Positions 1 through 12,773 of a stretch of 64,000 nt of DNA are shown in pieces. The stretch lies in assembly GCA_947568835.1 (NCBI GenBank), contig OX387602.1:21503021-21567020 (forward strand). The letters are read 5' to 3'. This stretch comes from Protonemura montana. Its lineage: Eukaryota; Arthropoda; Insecta; Plecoptera; Nemouridae. Position 1 is the first letter of the stretch. Each line of letters starts with the position of its first letter. The notes under the pieces are model-generated. The model had not been told where the DNA came from. It searched no databases and saw only the letters and a program-made list of their open reading frames with translations. Made by a program: the position numbers and the translations under genes.

Positions 1-153
1 CCCTCACAAACTCCTGTGAAGATAGTTTAGATCGTTAGGCATTATGCGTTCTCTCAAGAATAATCCATATTCAACATTCCGTCTCCACTTGCTAGTGACC
101 AGCGTGACCAGAGTTGTATGGATGCAGTGCTGTAATCATTAATTGTGTTCCAG

Positions 154-3100
154 GCTCGGAATTATTTTGTCCCGCAATATGGGACGGGATACTGTGCTGG
201 AACCAGACCGAGGCGGGGACCCTCGGGGCTCAGCCTTGTCCAACTTACGTTCTCGGATTCAGAGATCAGGTAACACTATCTAAATATATCAGAACTCTTT
301 TCTTCATCAGCAACCTTGAAATACCGAACTGATAATATAACATGTCTAATGCACAGTACATGGCGACGAAATGGTGCACACCTGAGGGAAAATGGTTCTT
401 CAGCAAGGCTCAAAACAACCTATGGACTAACTTCACGCAGTGCTCCGACTCGTCCACCACGACTGTCTTTTCGAACTTCTCGGAATCTTCGGGAAACTAT
501 TCTTACATCACGGTAAGTTACTTTTAACATGCGTACGGTGTCTTGCACGTAACACTATCAGCCTGATTGAGGACTAAGCAAACCGAAGGATTTCAAGCCG
601 GTACCTCTATTCCATGGTAATAAGCGGTAGAAAAATATTTCACTCTTTGGAAGGGTCGCGAAGCAGAAAAATTTTTCATCCCAACGGGGATACGATCCTG
701 GGACCTACCGATTGCCTGCCTTTTCCCACCGGGCTATTTTTGCAGTCTCGCATCCCTTCTATCCATTGCAAGTATGTTTTAGCTCCAATGTGGAAAACAC
801 AAAAGAAACCAAAAATCCTGGATTGCACTTTTTATTTTATTTCTAGGCCTATCTCCCTATCATGAAGTCGATCTCACAGATTGGGTACAGCGTGTCTCTG
901 GTCACCCTGATCGTCGCTTTCTTGATTCTGGCAGCTGTCAAGTAAGTCCTTCTATCTCCTGGAATCCAAAAACTCGCCTACAGGACGCCGTTGGACTGTT
1001 GTTGCTGATGAAATTTCTAATATTTTCCAACAGGAAGTTGCGCTGTCCACGCAATACCCTGCACATGCACTTGTTCGTCTCCTTCATGCTTCGCGCGTTC
1101 ATGGCTCTACTGAAGGATGGCCTCTTCGTACAGGGCGTTGGGCTGCCGTCAGATGTCCTGTACAAGGACGGAGGATCTTACTTCCTCGACCCCATCGAGG
1201 TGAGCGTTTAAATCGCACTCTGATTTCGAGGGAAAAAAGACCAAAGACTAAGTCTAAGGGAAAATTACAAAGGGAACGACTCCTGAGTGAGTCACTCAGA
1301 TGATAAAGCCCAGACTCATGTTTGTGACAATGTAAAATAAGTGTAAGCTACTCTTGTTCGGCATTTGCAGCCAAACTGGGAGTGCAAGATTGTGACCAGC
1401 TTGTGGCAGTTCTTCATCATGGCCAACTACTCTTGGATCTTGATGGAAGGCCTTTATCTGCACAACCTCATCTTCCTGGCTTTGTTCTCGGACTCTAGCG
1501 CTATCACGCTCTACGTGTTTCTCGGCTGGGGTAAGCAAAAACCTTTACCCCTAGACCATACACACTAGAACTGGGACATGCCCTTTATTTATTCATCAAC
1601 TGTGTTATTTCTCGACTAAAAGAGGCTAGTGTGCTATCTATGTATCGCTGTTATTGAGCCGAGTCTGCCTGTTGTCTCAGGATTACCGTTCATCTTCGTG
1701 TCTCCGTGGGTCGCGATGCGTATCTTCCTGGAGGACACGTTCTGCTGGACCACCAATAGGAACCCCTTGCTGTTTCTCATAATCCGTATCCCTACCAGCG
1801 CGTTCATTCTCGTGAGTCACCCTTATACGAGATTTTGCACGTGGCAAATAACGTTTGGTTCAAAAGCCCTTAGTACCTAAAGTCTTCTTGCTTACAGATC
1901 AATTTCGCCCTGTTTGTGAACATCGTTCGCGTCCTACTTCTCAAGCTGCGAGCGTCTGTCTGCAAAGAGACAAACACATATCGGTGAGAACACAGCGTCT
2001 CATTATGTTTTCTGTGTCATGTCTGGGGTTGTGACCCACGCTATGGGTCCATGGTCACCTTTTACATCTGGGACCCAAGCGTTGAGTCAGTTTGCCCCGC
2101 AAGATCCCCCGTTGACACTCTTGGGCGTTTTGCCTTCGGTTGCAGACGTTGGGCCAAGAGTACCCTAGTGCTGGTGCCACTGTTTGGCGTCCACTACACC
2201 CTCTTTCTCGGGATGTCCTACAGCATCGGCGTCGATCCTACTGTTGAGCTTGTCTGGCTCTTCTGCGATCAGCTGTTCGCCTCTTTTCAGGTACGATAAC
2301 CCTTACAAACCACGACATAAGTATGGCCATCTATGAGACGGCAAATTGCGAATCATAAATTGTATTCTCATTTTAATGTCTAAGATTAAATGGTGAACGA
2401 ATTACTGAATTGGCTAAATTACTGACTATACCATTGTTAGGATGTCCCAATTCACTTACCGAAACAGATTTGAGTCATTTTGATGCAATACACATATGCT
2501 AATTTCAACTTCAAAAACTTCAATAGAATATAAGAGACTGCAAAAGAAGTGCAGACCCGCGTTTGTTTAGCCTATTAACATCTCAACCCCTCGCTGCTGA
2601 TAGGGCTTCTTCGTGGCGGTGCTCTACTGCTTCATGAACGGCGAAGTGCTGGCTGAACTTGGCAAAAAGTGGAACCGAGTTCAGTGCCAACGTGACGGCC
2701 AACCTGAGTCGTTCGTTAGCGGCCGCAAGCGACGCTCCTGGGCCAACAGCGTCTCGTGGCTGTCACTCGGAGTCCCTCATTGGCCCGGTGCCAAGGCAAG
2801 GGCCAATAAGCGCACCGCCAGCTCCATGCAGTACACTGACCACTCGCAGGTCAGCTGCTGTTCCAACGTAAGTAACCGAGCTGTTCCCAGTTACGGTTCA
2901 TGAATCATAAAATGAATCATGGCGCATTGAGTGAAGGCATTTATCTTTTGCCATCACATGAAAAACGTCTTCTTTGATTCGTTAGAGAGTTTAAAACAGG
3001 GGCTCATGAACCCATATCCTGAGATCCGATACAAGGGAGTAGAGAAAGATTAGAAAAAATAACCCAAGAACAGTTTTGCATGGAAAGAACGTTTCCAACG

Positions 3101-3530
3101 AATCCCAACGTTTCGGAACATGTGGTGAAACCCGCAAAAAGAAAATTCGATTTTAGCGAGTCCCAGTAGCTGTGCACAGCTCACTAACGCCACAAGATAT
3201 TAATATGATTAAAAAAGTGGGCGCTCCTTGAGGTCTCCAAGAAACACGTCAAAAACTCCGATTGGGGAGCGCCACCAGTCACATGTCTCCTTGTTCAACA
3301 GCTGGTGGAAGGTGGAGTTGCCGTCGAGCAGATCGTCCCCGGGTCACTGGAGATGCGCTTCATACGACCGCACTGACACCGTACCCTACGGCACTTCCCA
3401 GTGTCAACAGAAGAGCGCTTCTAGGGGTCGGCATGCCTTCGGGGGGCCCCGGCACTTACCGGAGCCTCCCCCAAAGGGACAGGGTGCCGAGCCTTCGCAC
3501 ATTAACACGCACCTACACGACGCTTGCTAG
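154..3530 (+). CDS. PTH-receptor-like class B (secretin family) GPCR, 5' end outside window
   Basis: Peptide-hormone G-protein-coupled receptor of the plasma membrane. Exons I can join in frame: 154-269, 357-512, 847-941, 1034-1199, 1371-1530, 1681-1811, 1898-1983, 2146-2290, 2604-2867, then a terminal exon within 3242-3530. The first two give the cysteine-rich hormone-binding domain (FCPAIWDGILCWNQT, QPCP, KWCTPEGKW, WTNFTQC). The rest give TM1 (QIGYSVSLVTLIVAFLIL), TM2 (HMHLFVSFMLRAF), TM3 (YSWILMEGLYLHNLIF), TM4-5, TM6 (KSTLVLVPLFGVHY) and TM7 (FQGFFVAVLYCFMNGEV). By remembered similarity the match is closer to vertebrate PTH receptors than to PDF, DH31 or DH44 receptors. The signal peptide exon lies upstream of the window. 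The last exon is uncertain: acceptors ending at 3241, 3278 and 3301 all keep phase 0. They give stops at 3374-3376 or 3530, and I cannot choose. Family call is firm; PTHR subtype is probable. Confidence 0.85.
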
Positions 3531-3905
3531 CACAAGCAACGCACCACCTCAATATACACTGCGTATACACGGACATGTTTCCGATCTACATTACAATATA
3601 GGAAAGGTTCGAGTTGATTATTGTGCCATATAATTATAAGGCGTCGGAAAATATTTTGCCATGAACGGAAACGATTCCATCAAGAATTTAATCTATACGT
3701 ATTACTAAAGACGTGCATTCCAATATACCTCGGAAGGCCTTGCAACTCGAGTTGATATTTTCTCGAGAGTCGACTATAACTGTATATTTTTGTCGCTATT
3801 GTTGTTGTTCATGTTGTTCTTGTTGTTCGCCAGTCAGAGTTTGTGGTCGTAACTCATTGTCTCATATATATATATATATATGTATGTGTATTAATCCAGT
3901 GTTCA

Positions 3906-3915
3906 AATAAATAAA
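3906..3915 (+). terminator. Overlapping polyadenylation signals of the GPCR gene
   Basis: Two overlapping AATAAA hexamers (3906-3911 and 3910-3915) lie 380-540 bp after the candidate stop codons of the receptor. They follow a short (TA)n run and are the first such signals downstream, so they probably mark the 3' end of the transcript. Confidence 0.5.
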
Positions 3916-4344
3916 GCAAGAATAAAATCAAACATCTGCTCATTCTTGTGAAGCCACAAGAATTTTGTCAATGACATCCAAATCCCATAAGCCCGTCATC
4001 AAAGTGCTCAATTGCAAAACTTTACCCGGCCGACACAGTAACATGCATTTGTAATTGAATTGAGTCGTAATTACTTTATTCTTTCCCTATTGAATCACGT
4101 TCTGTCACTGTTGTGACACTGTTGATGCCAACACGAAGCAGTGCACAAATGCGTCGGCGGCGGTGGCAGCGGGCACAGGTCACCGTTCAGGTCGTGGACT
4201 TTGAGCGCCTCTGGTCGAGCTCGAGCTGACTGAGTCAGATCCATATTACTTAAACATCTGATTGAATTATCGTCGACAATCAGAGCGCGTTTAGTCGTCC
4301 GCTATACACGTAGTCGCTTGCAGCCCGTCGCCACTCTCTCTACG

Positions 4345-7300
4345 ATGATGTCGTCTGTGTCGTTCTCGCTACTGTTGGTCGCTCTTTTGGCGGGATGTTG
4401 TCTTGCTGAAGAGGTCCGCTTTCAGGGATGCCCGGCGCCAGGTGAACAAAGTTTTCATACGTAGATAAAAGTTTTGAAGCAAATGAGATATCGTTTGGGT
4501 ATGTGGTCGGTGCTACGCCAATGAATGCTGCGTATGTATACTAGTGCCTAGCAGATTCGTAATAGTTGTATGTAACCAATTGCCTATCGACTGTGATTAA
4601 CAGAGAATTTATAACGGGAACCTTAACGATGTTGTAGCCAAACGCAACATAAAAGGGGCTTTAAGTCCCTCTCGTGATTTTCCACGATCCTCTTTGTCTA
4701 CCAGTGTAACAATTGAATAGCTTTGTGAATTGTTTCTGGTTTAAAGAAAAGAGTTTAGATTCGTGTTGTTCCCAAAGATCTTATCTCTGACCAAGAATTA
4801 AATGTTTTATTTTTGTTTTGTTTTTTTTATTTTTGGGGTATTATTTATTAAGGTAGTTGATTTGTTTCGATACACAGATGGCTCTATTTTAATTGAAACT
4901 GTAAAAAGAAAACTGCGCGGTCAAGAGGCCATCGAGGTTTGAAGAGATTTTGAACAAACTAGTTCGGCTGACCGATGTTATTTCGTTACCATACTTCCAT
5001 TTATGACAAGTCTCGACTTGAAGACATGGATTTTTGGACTGGGATTGAGTAACTTACAGGTCATGAGGGATAAATACAAATACAAACTACACTTTCGAAC
5101 CATTATTATAAGGTAACTGAAAATTAGACCACACACACCAATCATAATATTCAAATTTCTAGTATTATTCAATTATTTTCTATCTCACTCCTGTCTCGAT
5201 TTGGCGATTTCCGAAAAAAAAGAACAATGCAGCGGGTTGCAGAAACTTCTTTCAGGGAAAACGTATCCCTTGGCTCAGAATGCCTTTCTTCTGAACTCAA
5301 GAATTAGAGACGGGTTCTGACTGATGTTTGCAAAATTGGTGTTGCTGTCTCTATTCATGGCCGTTATAGAAAGGTTTATTGCGGAACTTCGTTTAGCTTC
5401 CAAAAACACTGTTAAACTGCGTTTTTCTTTGTACGCTTTTTTTTTTGAGAATTTCTATTCTGAAAATGTTGTTCATTCTCAGATTTTACTAAAAAAAACT
5501 AGATATTTATGTGTACATTCTTGTGCATGGCGTTTTTCTTCAACGCCCTTAACTTGTTAAGTAATTTAAAACCATGATTTTACCCAGGATGAAAATTTCT
5601 GCAGTTTTCCAAAGAATGGTTCGAAATAAATGGGGTTTGAGTACTTTTTGTGAATTTTAAAGGAAGACAAATACTGTTATACACTAGATTGAATATGTTT
5701 TGTGCATACATTGGTAGGCATTTTACAAATTGACGACAAATAGTCTCAGAGCGAAAATACCTAGTCGTCTGGAATGCAATAGAGGTATGAAACTCTTTCA
5801 ACGCAGCCGTCGCTTCTGTCTAAATATGCACCAAGATTGAGTGCGCGTGCACTCGCTTGACCGGAGCGTCAACACTCCGATGGGAAGTGCGCGTGCCCGT
5901 TCTATTGAAAGGGTTATCACTCATCATCAATCAAGCCAGTTTGACTTGCACGCACCGAGAATGTACCGAAAGTGCATTCGGTAGCCGATGCGAGGCGGCC
6001 AGGGGTACCGATTATTGGAAAAACAGAACACAAAAAAACGGATCCATTTTATGCCCGGAAAATTTAAATCCGCCCCAAACTCGATAAATCACAAAGTATC
6101 TACACTCTTAAACAATAATTTAAATTAAGAAGATTTCAACCCAGTTCAATAACAAAATCCAGCTACGGGCAACAGACTACAAACTTTGTAGTTTTTTTAG
6201 GCAACGAAAATTAACGATAACAGTGTGTTGGAATACTGTGGACAGATTTTAGGTCATCACGAACTAAGAGGCAAATGCTGTGCGTACTTGTTCTACTATT
6301 TTCTTCAAATCAAATATGCACAAGGTTGTCCTCGATTATTTGGGTTACATACATTAAACAAATCAATGTTTTTTACATGCAATTACCAGCTAGATTCGAG
6401 CCAGTGACCTTTAACAGTTGAAGGAGATAAGGTAGGCCTATCTGTTCAAAGCATCGCGTTTGTTCACTGGCTAAGGTTAGATGACCTTTCATCCCCTTTA
6501 CGAAATCTGTCGGCGCAGCGCTGGTCTCGCAGACAAACTTGCAGGAGAGTCGGGATTTAGTGGAGTGGCAAAATGTTTAATAACGTCCCGTGGAAAAATG
6601 TGTATCAAACCTAATATATTATCAAATCAATTACTTTTTGTCGTTAAGTTGGTTAGTTTTACTAGGTAGATGTTATTGGTAAATTCTTGAAGGAATTTAT
6701 TGATTGTTATTTGTGATCAGTTCTTACTGGCATAGATATGTAGTTCTTTGAACTACAACCAATCAGTTTTACAACATCTCTGGTCTCTGGAGATACTATG
6801 ACGCACATTTTGCGTCAGGTTATTAGGAAATACTTTTAGAAATGCTTATCGATAAGGAATTGAATAAACAAAATCGCAAGAAAAAAGCATCATGCATATT
6901 GAGTTCGCAAAAGAAGGCCAAGGGTCTAAAAACAGCTGTATGTTCCTTTCATTCAGCAGTTCATTAATTAATTGCTATTAAATATAGTGTCAATTGGTCA
7001 TAATCGTGTTAGGCCCAGATAGCAAAGTCAACGATGCATACTAAATAATGAAAGCAATTGCATATTTTGTAATAACACATTGGAAAAGCGATAAGAGATA
7101 CGTGGCATCATAAATCCACAGCGCTCAATCAATCAGTCTTGGTAACAAAATACAGGAAACGGAAACACTGCACAGGATAAACGTAACAATCGATTTACTT
7201 TTTTGCCTATTCCCCTGACACTGCTCCACTCAAGGTCTTAGCCGTGGGATTAAATAACAGATTCAGGTAACTTCCAAGATCGAACCCAGATTGATGATGA

Positions 7301-8936
7301 CGTCTCTCATACCTTCAAGCATCTACAACTTAAATATTCCAGCTAATAATCTAATAAAAACAGTAACACTTATTTATATTTAAAACAAATATTCGTTGCA
7401 GAATCGGTTTGTTTGGTAAGCGTACTTGCCCTTGTTTATCCAATCCCAATGTTTCTTTGTCCAAACAATTTTCTCGTTCGGTATTCAACCTTTATTATTA
7501 TTATTTGTGGTGTTAAACGACGCACTGTTTTGACAACTGGCCCTGTGGCACTGGTCTAATGGCGTCGGTGAATGAGTGGATGATGATGAACCTAACCTAG
7601 CCTAGAAGGGAGGAGGGGAAACCCGGTGCCGGCACGTAGCCTACTCCTGTCGAAAAGCACCAACGGGACCACCGGCTTCACGTCCCTTCCGAAGGACGGT
7701 ACAACTCGAACAGCAGGATTCCTCCACAAATCCATGCTGTCGAGAGGTTCATAAGCAAGGCGAATGAAGTTGCTGTACTAACTTTCATCCCTCCAACCTC
7801 TCTCCCGAACAGAACTGGTCATGTGTATAATGGTCACCCATTCAATACCTGACTCAGCGCAGTGTTGCTTAACTTCGTTGATCTAACGAGAACCGGTGTT
7901 TCCAACACGCCAAACCGTTCGGTCGGTATTCAACCCTTCGGGAACTCAGAGTTTATGTGCATTCCCTAATCCACCTGATGGACTAACAACCTCTTTTCAT
8001 ACGTGCACAGCTGAAGGTGCACCACCCCCAGCCGCCTGCACCGTGCACCAAGTGCGCATCTCTCCGTGCGCAGAGGCCGCCGAAGATCTACCCTGCAAGA
8101 TCAAGCGGGGCAAGTCTGCGTCCATCCAGTTCGATTTCACCCCTGGTAAGCTACTACCAATAAGTCACCTATAAGTTGATTGTAATTGGCAAGGGGATTT
8201 GGTTATGTGATCATTATGCTATGTGGTGATAATGTTTAGATCGCAGTACTTAAAGCTGTTGACGCTGATTATTCATGCAATTTTAAACTGAGTACTGGAC
8301 ATGTCCGTGTTTGTGCAACCCTCTACGAGATACAGTTTTACTTTAGAGAAAGAAATGGTATAAAGTTATACCTTGGCGTTCAATGTTACTTTGAACTCAA
8401 TAGTCCAATAGTGTCCAAATGATCCATATATCTTAGGACACCCTCAGAACGAACCAGAGTAGCCAACCTAGACCCACGATTTCTTCTGTCCAAATTGCCA
8501 TCCAAAGATAATTTTCTCTTGAAAGTGGAGGGCGAACCTCTAAACATATTGAAAGAGTTTAATTTCCAGACGTGGCTAGCGCGAACGTGACTGCTCAGGC
8601 GTTTTGGACGACCTCCTTAACCGACTTGCCCTTCGTGGGAATGAACACGGACGCATGCGCCTTCACTGAGTGCCCGTTGGTACCCCAACGCAAGCAAAGC
8701 TACAGCTACGAGTTGGCCATCAGCAAGAAGTTTCCAGTGGTGAGTGACTTTGATTCACTGCCATCGCATCTGACCAGATCTCAAGGTCAAACGCAACTTG
8801 GTTCAATGGTTTCAAACGCGCGAAAACTAACTCAAAGCTTTTTTTTTTCCAGCGAACTTACGACGTGAAATGGCGAATGTATAACGAGCTGAACCTGGAG
8901 TGCTGTTTCATCACCAAAATAAAGCTTGTCAAATGA
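4345..8936 (+). CDS. NPC2-like secreted ML-domain (MD-2-related lipid recognition) protein
   Basis: Small secreted lipid/sterol-binding protein of the NPC2 family, which in arthropods handles sterols and other hydrophobic ligands. Four exons join in frame: 4345-4441, 8011-8145, 8570-8739 and 8853-8936, giving 161 aa, close to the family's usual length. Residues 1-20 are a signal peptide (FSLLLVALLAGCCL core). The ML core is clear: VHQVRISPC, LPCKIKRG, SIQFDFTP, then CAFTECPL and KWRMYNE with a C-terminal CC pair. These cysteines fit the disulfides of the fold. All three introns have GT-AG borders. Intron 1 is about 3.6 kb and carries the SINE at 7491-7922. The start is the first ATG of an ATGATG pair directly before the signal peptide. 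The individual ligand cannot be inferred. Several arthropods have many NPC2 paralogues, so orthology to NPC2a is not claimed. Confidence 0.85.
4442..8010 (+). other. Long intron 1 of the NPC2-like gene
   Basis: About 3.6 kb of AT-rich intron. I see no coding exon in it; the short open frames have no family resemblance and no splice context. The only structured insert is the 5S-derived SINE at 7491-7922, ending about 90 bp before exon 2. Confidence 0.6.
7491..7922 (-). mobile_element. 5S-rRNA-derived SINE (copy 1, antisense)
   Basis: On the minus strand the element begins near 7922 with a 5S-rRNA-like head. It contains GAAGTTAAGCAACACTGCG and, slightly further on, GAATGGGTGACC. These match the internal promoter region of 5S rRNA (A box, IE and C box). 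A body shared with the copy at 59538-59969 follows, then a 3' end of TAA/ATT repeats. A 13-bp direct repeat, TCGGTATTCAACC, flanks the element at 7478-7490 and 7923-7935. That is the target-site duplication expected of a LINE-mobilised SINE. A pyrimidine-rich, GGTT/TTAGG-like stretch lies in the body. Confidence 0.85.
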
Positions 8937-9564
8937 GTCTTCGGAAGCGTTTTGTGGATTTCATACGTCCTAACTCTTTTAATTGTTGCGACGTTCTGTA
9001 TATGTTTAATTATTATATAAATTATAATATATTTGTATAAATGTCATTGTTTTTATTATTCCAAATTCGTAACTTACGTATATGGGAAAGATACCAGAAG
9101 CGTTGCATGTATTTGAAATTTTATTAGGAGAAATTCAAATTCAAATCCGAAAGGTTACTTCTCACACCAATTGATTTTGTGTCTACATTTTGAATTAATA
9201 TTACGACTACTCCTAGACTTGGAGATTCCAACGCTGGACTAAACCAGCCGTCGATGGAAGGGAAACTGAAGTCTATTCCAAAACCTTTACTGTAGCTCCT
9301 TATCTCTCAAAGCTGTATTTTGTCTTATAATTACCTATAGCCCATGAGAGGAACCATGGCAAAGCCCTTTGCATGAGTTCGTTTCCAGTAGCTTGTATGC
9401 CAAAAAAAAGTATCTAGAGCATAAATATTTCCACAGCGCTAGTGTCACCTATCCTCTACAACCGTAAACAACACCTTGTCTTCTTGTATTGCCTCGTAAC
9501 CTTGGTTACCGCGAGAAGGGTGGGCAATTCAAATCATTTGCATCGCGGCAGAAGTTCTTCATTA

Positions 9565-9637
9565 GTCCATTTGGCGCAGTGGAAAGCGCGTCGGACTTCT
9601 AATCCGAAGGTCGTGGGTTCGAGTCCCACAATGGATG
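9565..9637 (+). tRNA. tRNA-Arg(TCT)
   Basis: Complete 73-nt cloverleaf. Acceptor 5' strand GTCCATT pairs with AATGGAT (first pair G-U). The D arm has GCGC/GCGC, the anticodon stem is TCGGA/TCCGA with loop CTTCTAA (anticodon TCT), and the T arm is GTGGG TTCGAGT CCCAC. Internal A and B boxes are intact and no CCA is encoded, as expected for a eukaryotic nuclear gene. It is probably functional. Confidence 0.93.
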
Positions 9638-10879
9638 TAAGATTTTTGTCTTGCAGTGCTGAATCTCTGACGTAGCTTCGTTTTACTATCGCGTTTTAAT
9701 TCTCTAAGTGGTCTACTTGAACTCCTAATTATCAATTTCCATTGCCGACCCGATTGGTCCATGCCAGCGATATAAAACAATGGTCCACGTTAGCGGATTT
9801 GGGCACATCATCATCAATATTTAGGCGATCCGTAAATGTCGTATTATTCCTTACGCAGATTGTGTGTAACTTTAACTGCAAAGTACGTCTCAAAATAGCT
9901 TAGAAGTTACATAAGGTATTTTCTGAGTTTTTCACAAGGCTTCCAGTAAAAAGCAACTTCCAGGAAATTAATTTTGTTCTGACAGTAAGTTTCTGAATTC
10001 CGAGCACGGTACGGTGCTGTGGTTAAGGAATGAATCCAGTCAGAAATATTTACTGGCCCAGTAGATCTAGTTAGTTTCAGAACCGCGACCAAAAATACAC
10101 TTGAAGTAGGCTTCAAGACTACTCGAATAAGCGTTGAAAATGCAATATTAAACTGTCAGAGGAGTCTATGGATAACAAAAATGTGGTCTAAGGACGAAAA
10201 TAATTTGGAAACCTAAGTGTTTTCAGAAGTAAAACCTTTATCGCGCTTTAGTGATAGTATTCCTAGACGAAGAAATCACATTTTAATGGCAAGATTAGAA
10301 TGCAGCTACGAGCCATAAAAAAATTGATGTATGCATCAACTAAAGTCAGGAGTCTATTTAAATTATTGGGTTGGATTTTGATTGCAGATTCCAACCGATG
10401 TTCAGTCACACCTTTGTCACACTTTTCGTGCGTCAAATAAAGGTCATACTGGAATTTTCGTTATTTATTTTGAATCAAAAGACTTGGGTCATAAAACAAA
10501 ATGTTTTGCTAATCCAAATTTGATGGAAAAAATGGAATAATACATTTTTTTTTGTACGATTATTGGATTTTGTTGTGTAAGCCGCTGCTTGGGGCTCATT
10601 AACTTTATCATGGTATCCAAAAGTGATCTTCTTTTATCTAATGCTTTTTTAAATCCAAAATTGGAACAATTTTGGCGGGTTATTTTGGGCAGGCGTGGTT
10701 TCCTGCATGAGGATCTTAGACGAAAGAATCAGTAAAGAAACTTGCTAGTATTTGTTGGAACAAATATGTACACCTTGATATCCACTTTGATCACAAGAAT
10801 TTAAGCAAGTTGCGTCAAATTTTGCTCTGTTGAAGTGAAGTGACTTTAAGGATTCTGCAATGGAAGAAAAAACGGCCCG
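9638..10879. other. Intergenic, no gene seen
   Basis: AT-rich DNA between the tRNA gene and its truncated copy. I found no open frame with a recognisable domain and no repeat shared with the rest of the window. Confidence 0.5.
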
Positions 10880-10932
10880 CCCACGATCTTCGGATTAGAA
10901 GTTCGACGCGCTTTCCAGTGCGCCAAATGGAC
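10880..10932 (-). pseudogene. Truncated tRNA-Arg(TCT) copy
   Basis: Minus-strand sequence GTCCATTTGGCGCACTGGAA continues through ACTTCTAATCCGAAGATCGTGGG. It matches the tRNA-Arg gene at 9565-9637 from its 5' end into the T stem, with a few substitutions. It then stops, without the T loop or acceptor 3' strand. It cannot form a cloverleaf and has no complete B box. It is either a tRNA pseudogene or the head of a short decayed SINE. Confidence 0.75.
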
Positions 10933-12773
10933 TGTCAGAAAATGCACGGCACGATGCAATGAGTTGCAGATTTTTTTGTTATTATCTGCCCACTTCGCGG
11001 AAACCAAGGTCAAAAAGGGAGTCAATGGCGGACGCGGTGTTGGTTACACCTGTGGGGGATAGATTACGCTAGTGCTGTCAAGGATGTAGCCATAGCTAAC
11101 TACAAGATTGAGCTCGGTGAAAGCAGTGTCCTGACACAAATCACGTGATTCTTTTGACATTGACACATGGTTCTGTGTGATCGGAAATGCCTTCGATCAC
11201 TTTTCCTTTCAATTTGAGTGTTCTGCAACCCAACGTACTTTCAGTGCGCATCTGGACGACCATTTTTCTTCGCTGGCATTGGTATGGTGACTGGGAGATG
11301 CGCCGAGGAGTCTTTGGGATAGTAATTTGGCAAGTTCTCTCCGAGTCAACAACTGACATTCTCGAATAGTCGTGAGGTAGGTACGCTTCATTTTTTATTT
11401 TATTTTGTGGTAAGGGTATATTCAAAGCATCAGAAATTGTTTGTAGTCCATGCTAGCTTCCTTCCCTGCGAAATGTATTCGAACTATGTGTCACCATTGA
11501 GTTTGCAACCTTCTGTAATGCCTATTTTATTGAACTTTTGAGCATTCATTTCAGAAGAATTTTCGGTACTTGAAGAATCGTGTTGGAAAAAACAAGATGA
11601 GCCGTGCAAATTGGATGATGTGCTTCGAAATGGAACATTCTCAGCAAAGCATTTCAATAAAAGAAGTAGGAAAGATCAAATCCATGTATACCTATGTTCG
11701 AACTTCATCCTCTTCGAGGATGAGGAAACAGGACTGACAAAAAAAATTAAAACACTAAAAGCCAAAATAAAGATAATTATTGACTTATTTATTTTACTAC
11801 ACTTCTTTCTGTATCCCTCTCTCGTGATCCGAGTCTTGCGATCCAAGGCTTTTATCACCTTGTAGCCCGTGATCTATAGCTAGTAGTAACTAAAAAATAT
11901 GTTTTATAAATAAATAAAATCACTAAAGCAAACCACATAAAAAATTCGCCAGTGTTCCTTACGTTGGCCTTCGGCAAGGATTTTCTCAATCACTGTACTT
12001 TATTGTGGTTAAAGAAAAGGGGAAATCACTCCCTGATAGGAAACGCGCGAACACATCGTGCTTCTTTGGGGTTTGGGTTGCAAGGTTTGCACCCATTTGG
12101 ACGGCTATTTGAATAACGCTAAGTCTGTTTGTTTCCCCCAAAATGGTCTATTTCGCGAAGCGCGGACCGCGCAGTACTCACTTGAACCACGAACATGCCA
12201 CGCTCACCATATTGGGTGATATTCTACCGACAAACAAAATTTAATGAGACAGCGATACGAAGAAAAGGGTACATTTTGGTAAGCGTTTGCATGCAATAAT
12301 ATTGTACCTCGTTGACAATCGGTCGGAACGAGTCATGAATACCCTTTCTGGTAGTGGCTGGTACCGTTTATAGCTGTATTATATTTCTAAAAATGCAGGC
12401 TAGAATATTTATAGAAGCACGAGTATTTCCAAGGAAAACTCGATTGATGTTTAAACCACAGCTAAACCTGAGGAGTTGGTGTTGTTGTATTTTCTGACCG
12501 TTTGGAATTAGGTTCGAATCTCATTGCTAGCAGCGGCAAGGTAGTCGACGATCCTGTCAAGATAAAGATGTGCGCAATATGTGCACAAATCGGTTAAATT
12601 ATCTGACGGTAAACTTAAAGATAACATAAGATAGTACCATTGAAAACACAGTGATAGTGGATCGAGGATAGCGATGGTAATTCACTTGGAAATTGGCCAA
12701 GTGGAGTCTATACAGTGAAGTAGGCACCATCTGGTGCTGGTATTGTGCACTAAAGCTTGAGATCTGACTAAGA
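10933..12773. other. Intergenic, upstream of the peptide transporter
   Basis: Mostly featureless. An open stretch at 11556-11865 (+) encodes an acidic-to-basic peptide (around CKLDDVLRNGTFSAKHF) after a TTTCAG acceptor-like site. It has no family resemblance I recognise and no clear partner exon, so I do not call it a gene. The DNA just upstream of 12774 should hold the transporter promoter, but I see no definite TATA box or initiator. Confidence 0.4.

Noticed and set aside
625..745. Possible tRNA-derived SINE in a GPCR intron (minus strand, B-box-like AGGATCGTATCCCCG)
   Set aside because: Only one box is convincing, with no ends, no target duplication and no second copy in the window.
6380..6475. 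Possible tRNA-like segment in NPC2 intron 1 (minus)
   Set aside because: Weak A and B boxes without cloverleaf pairing.
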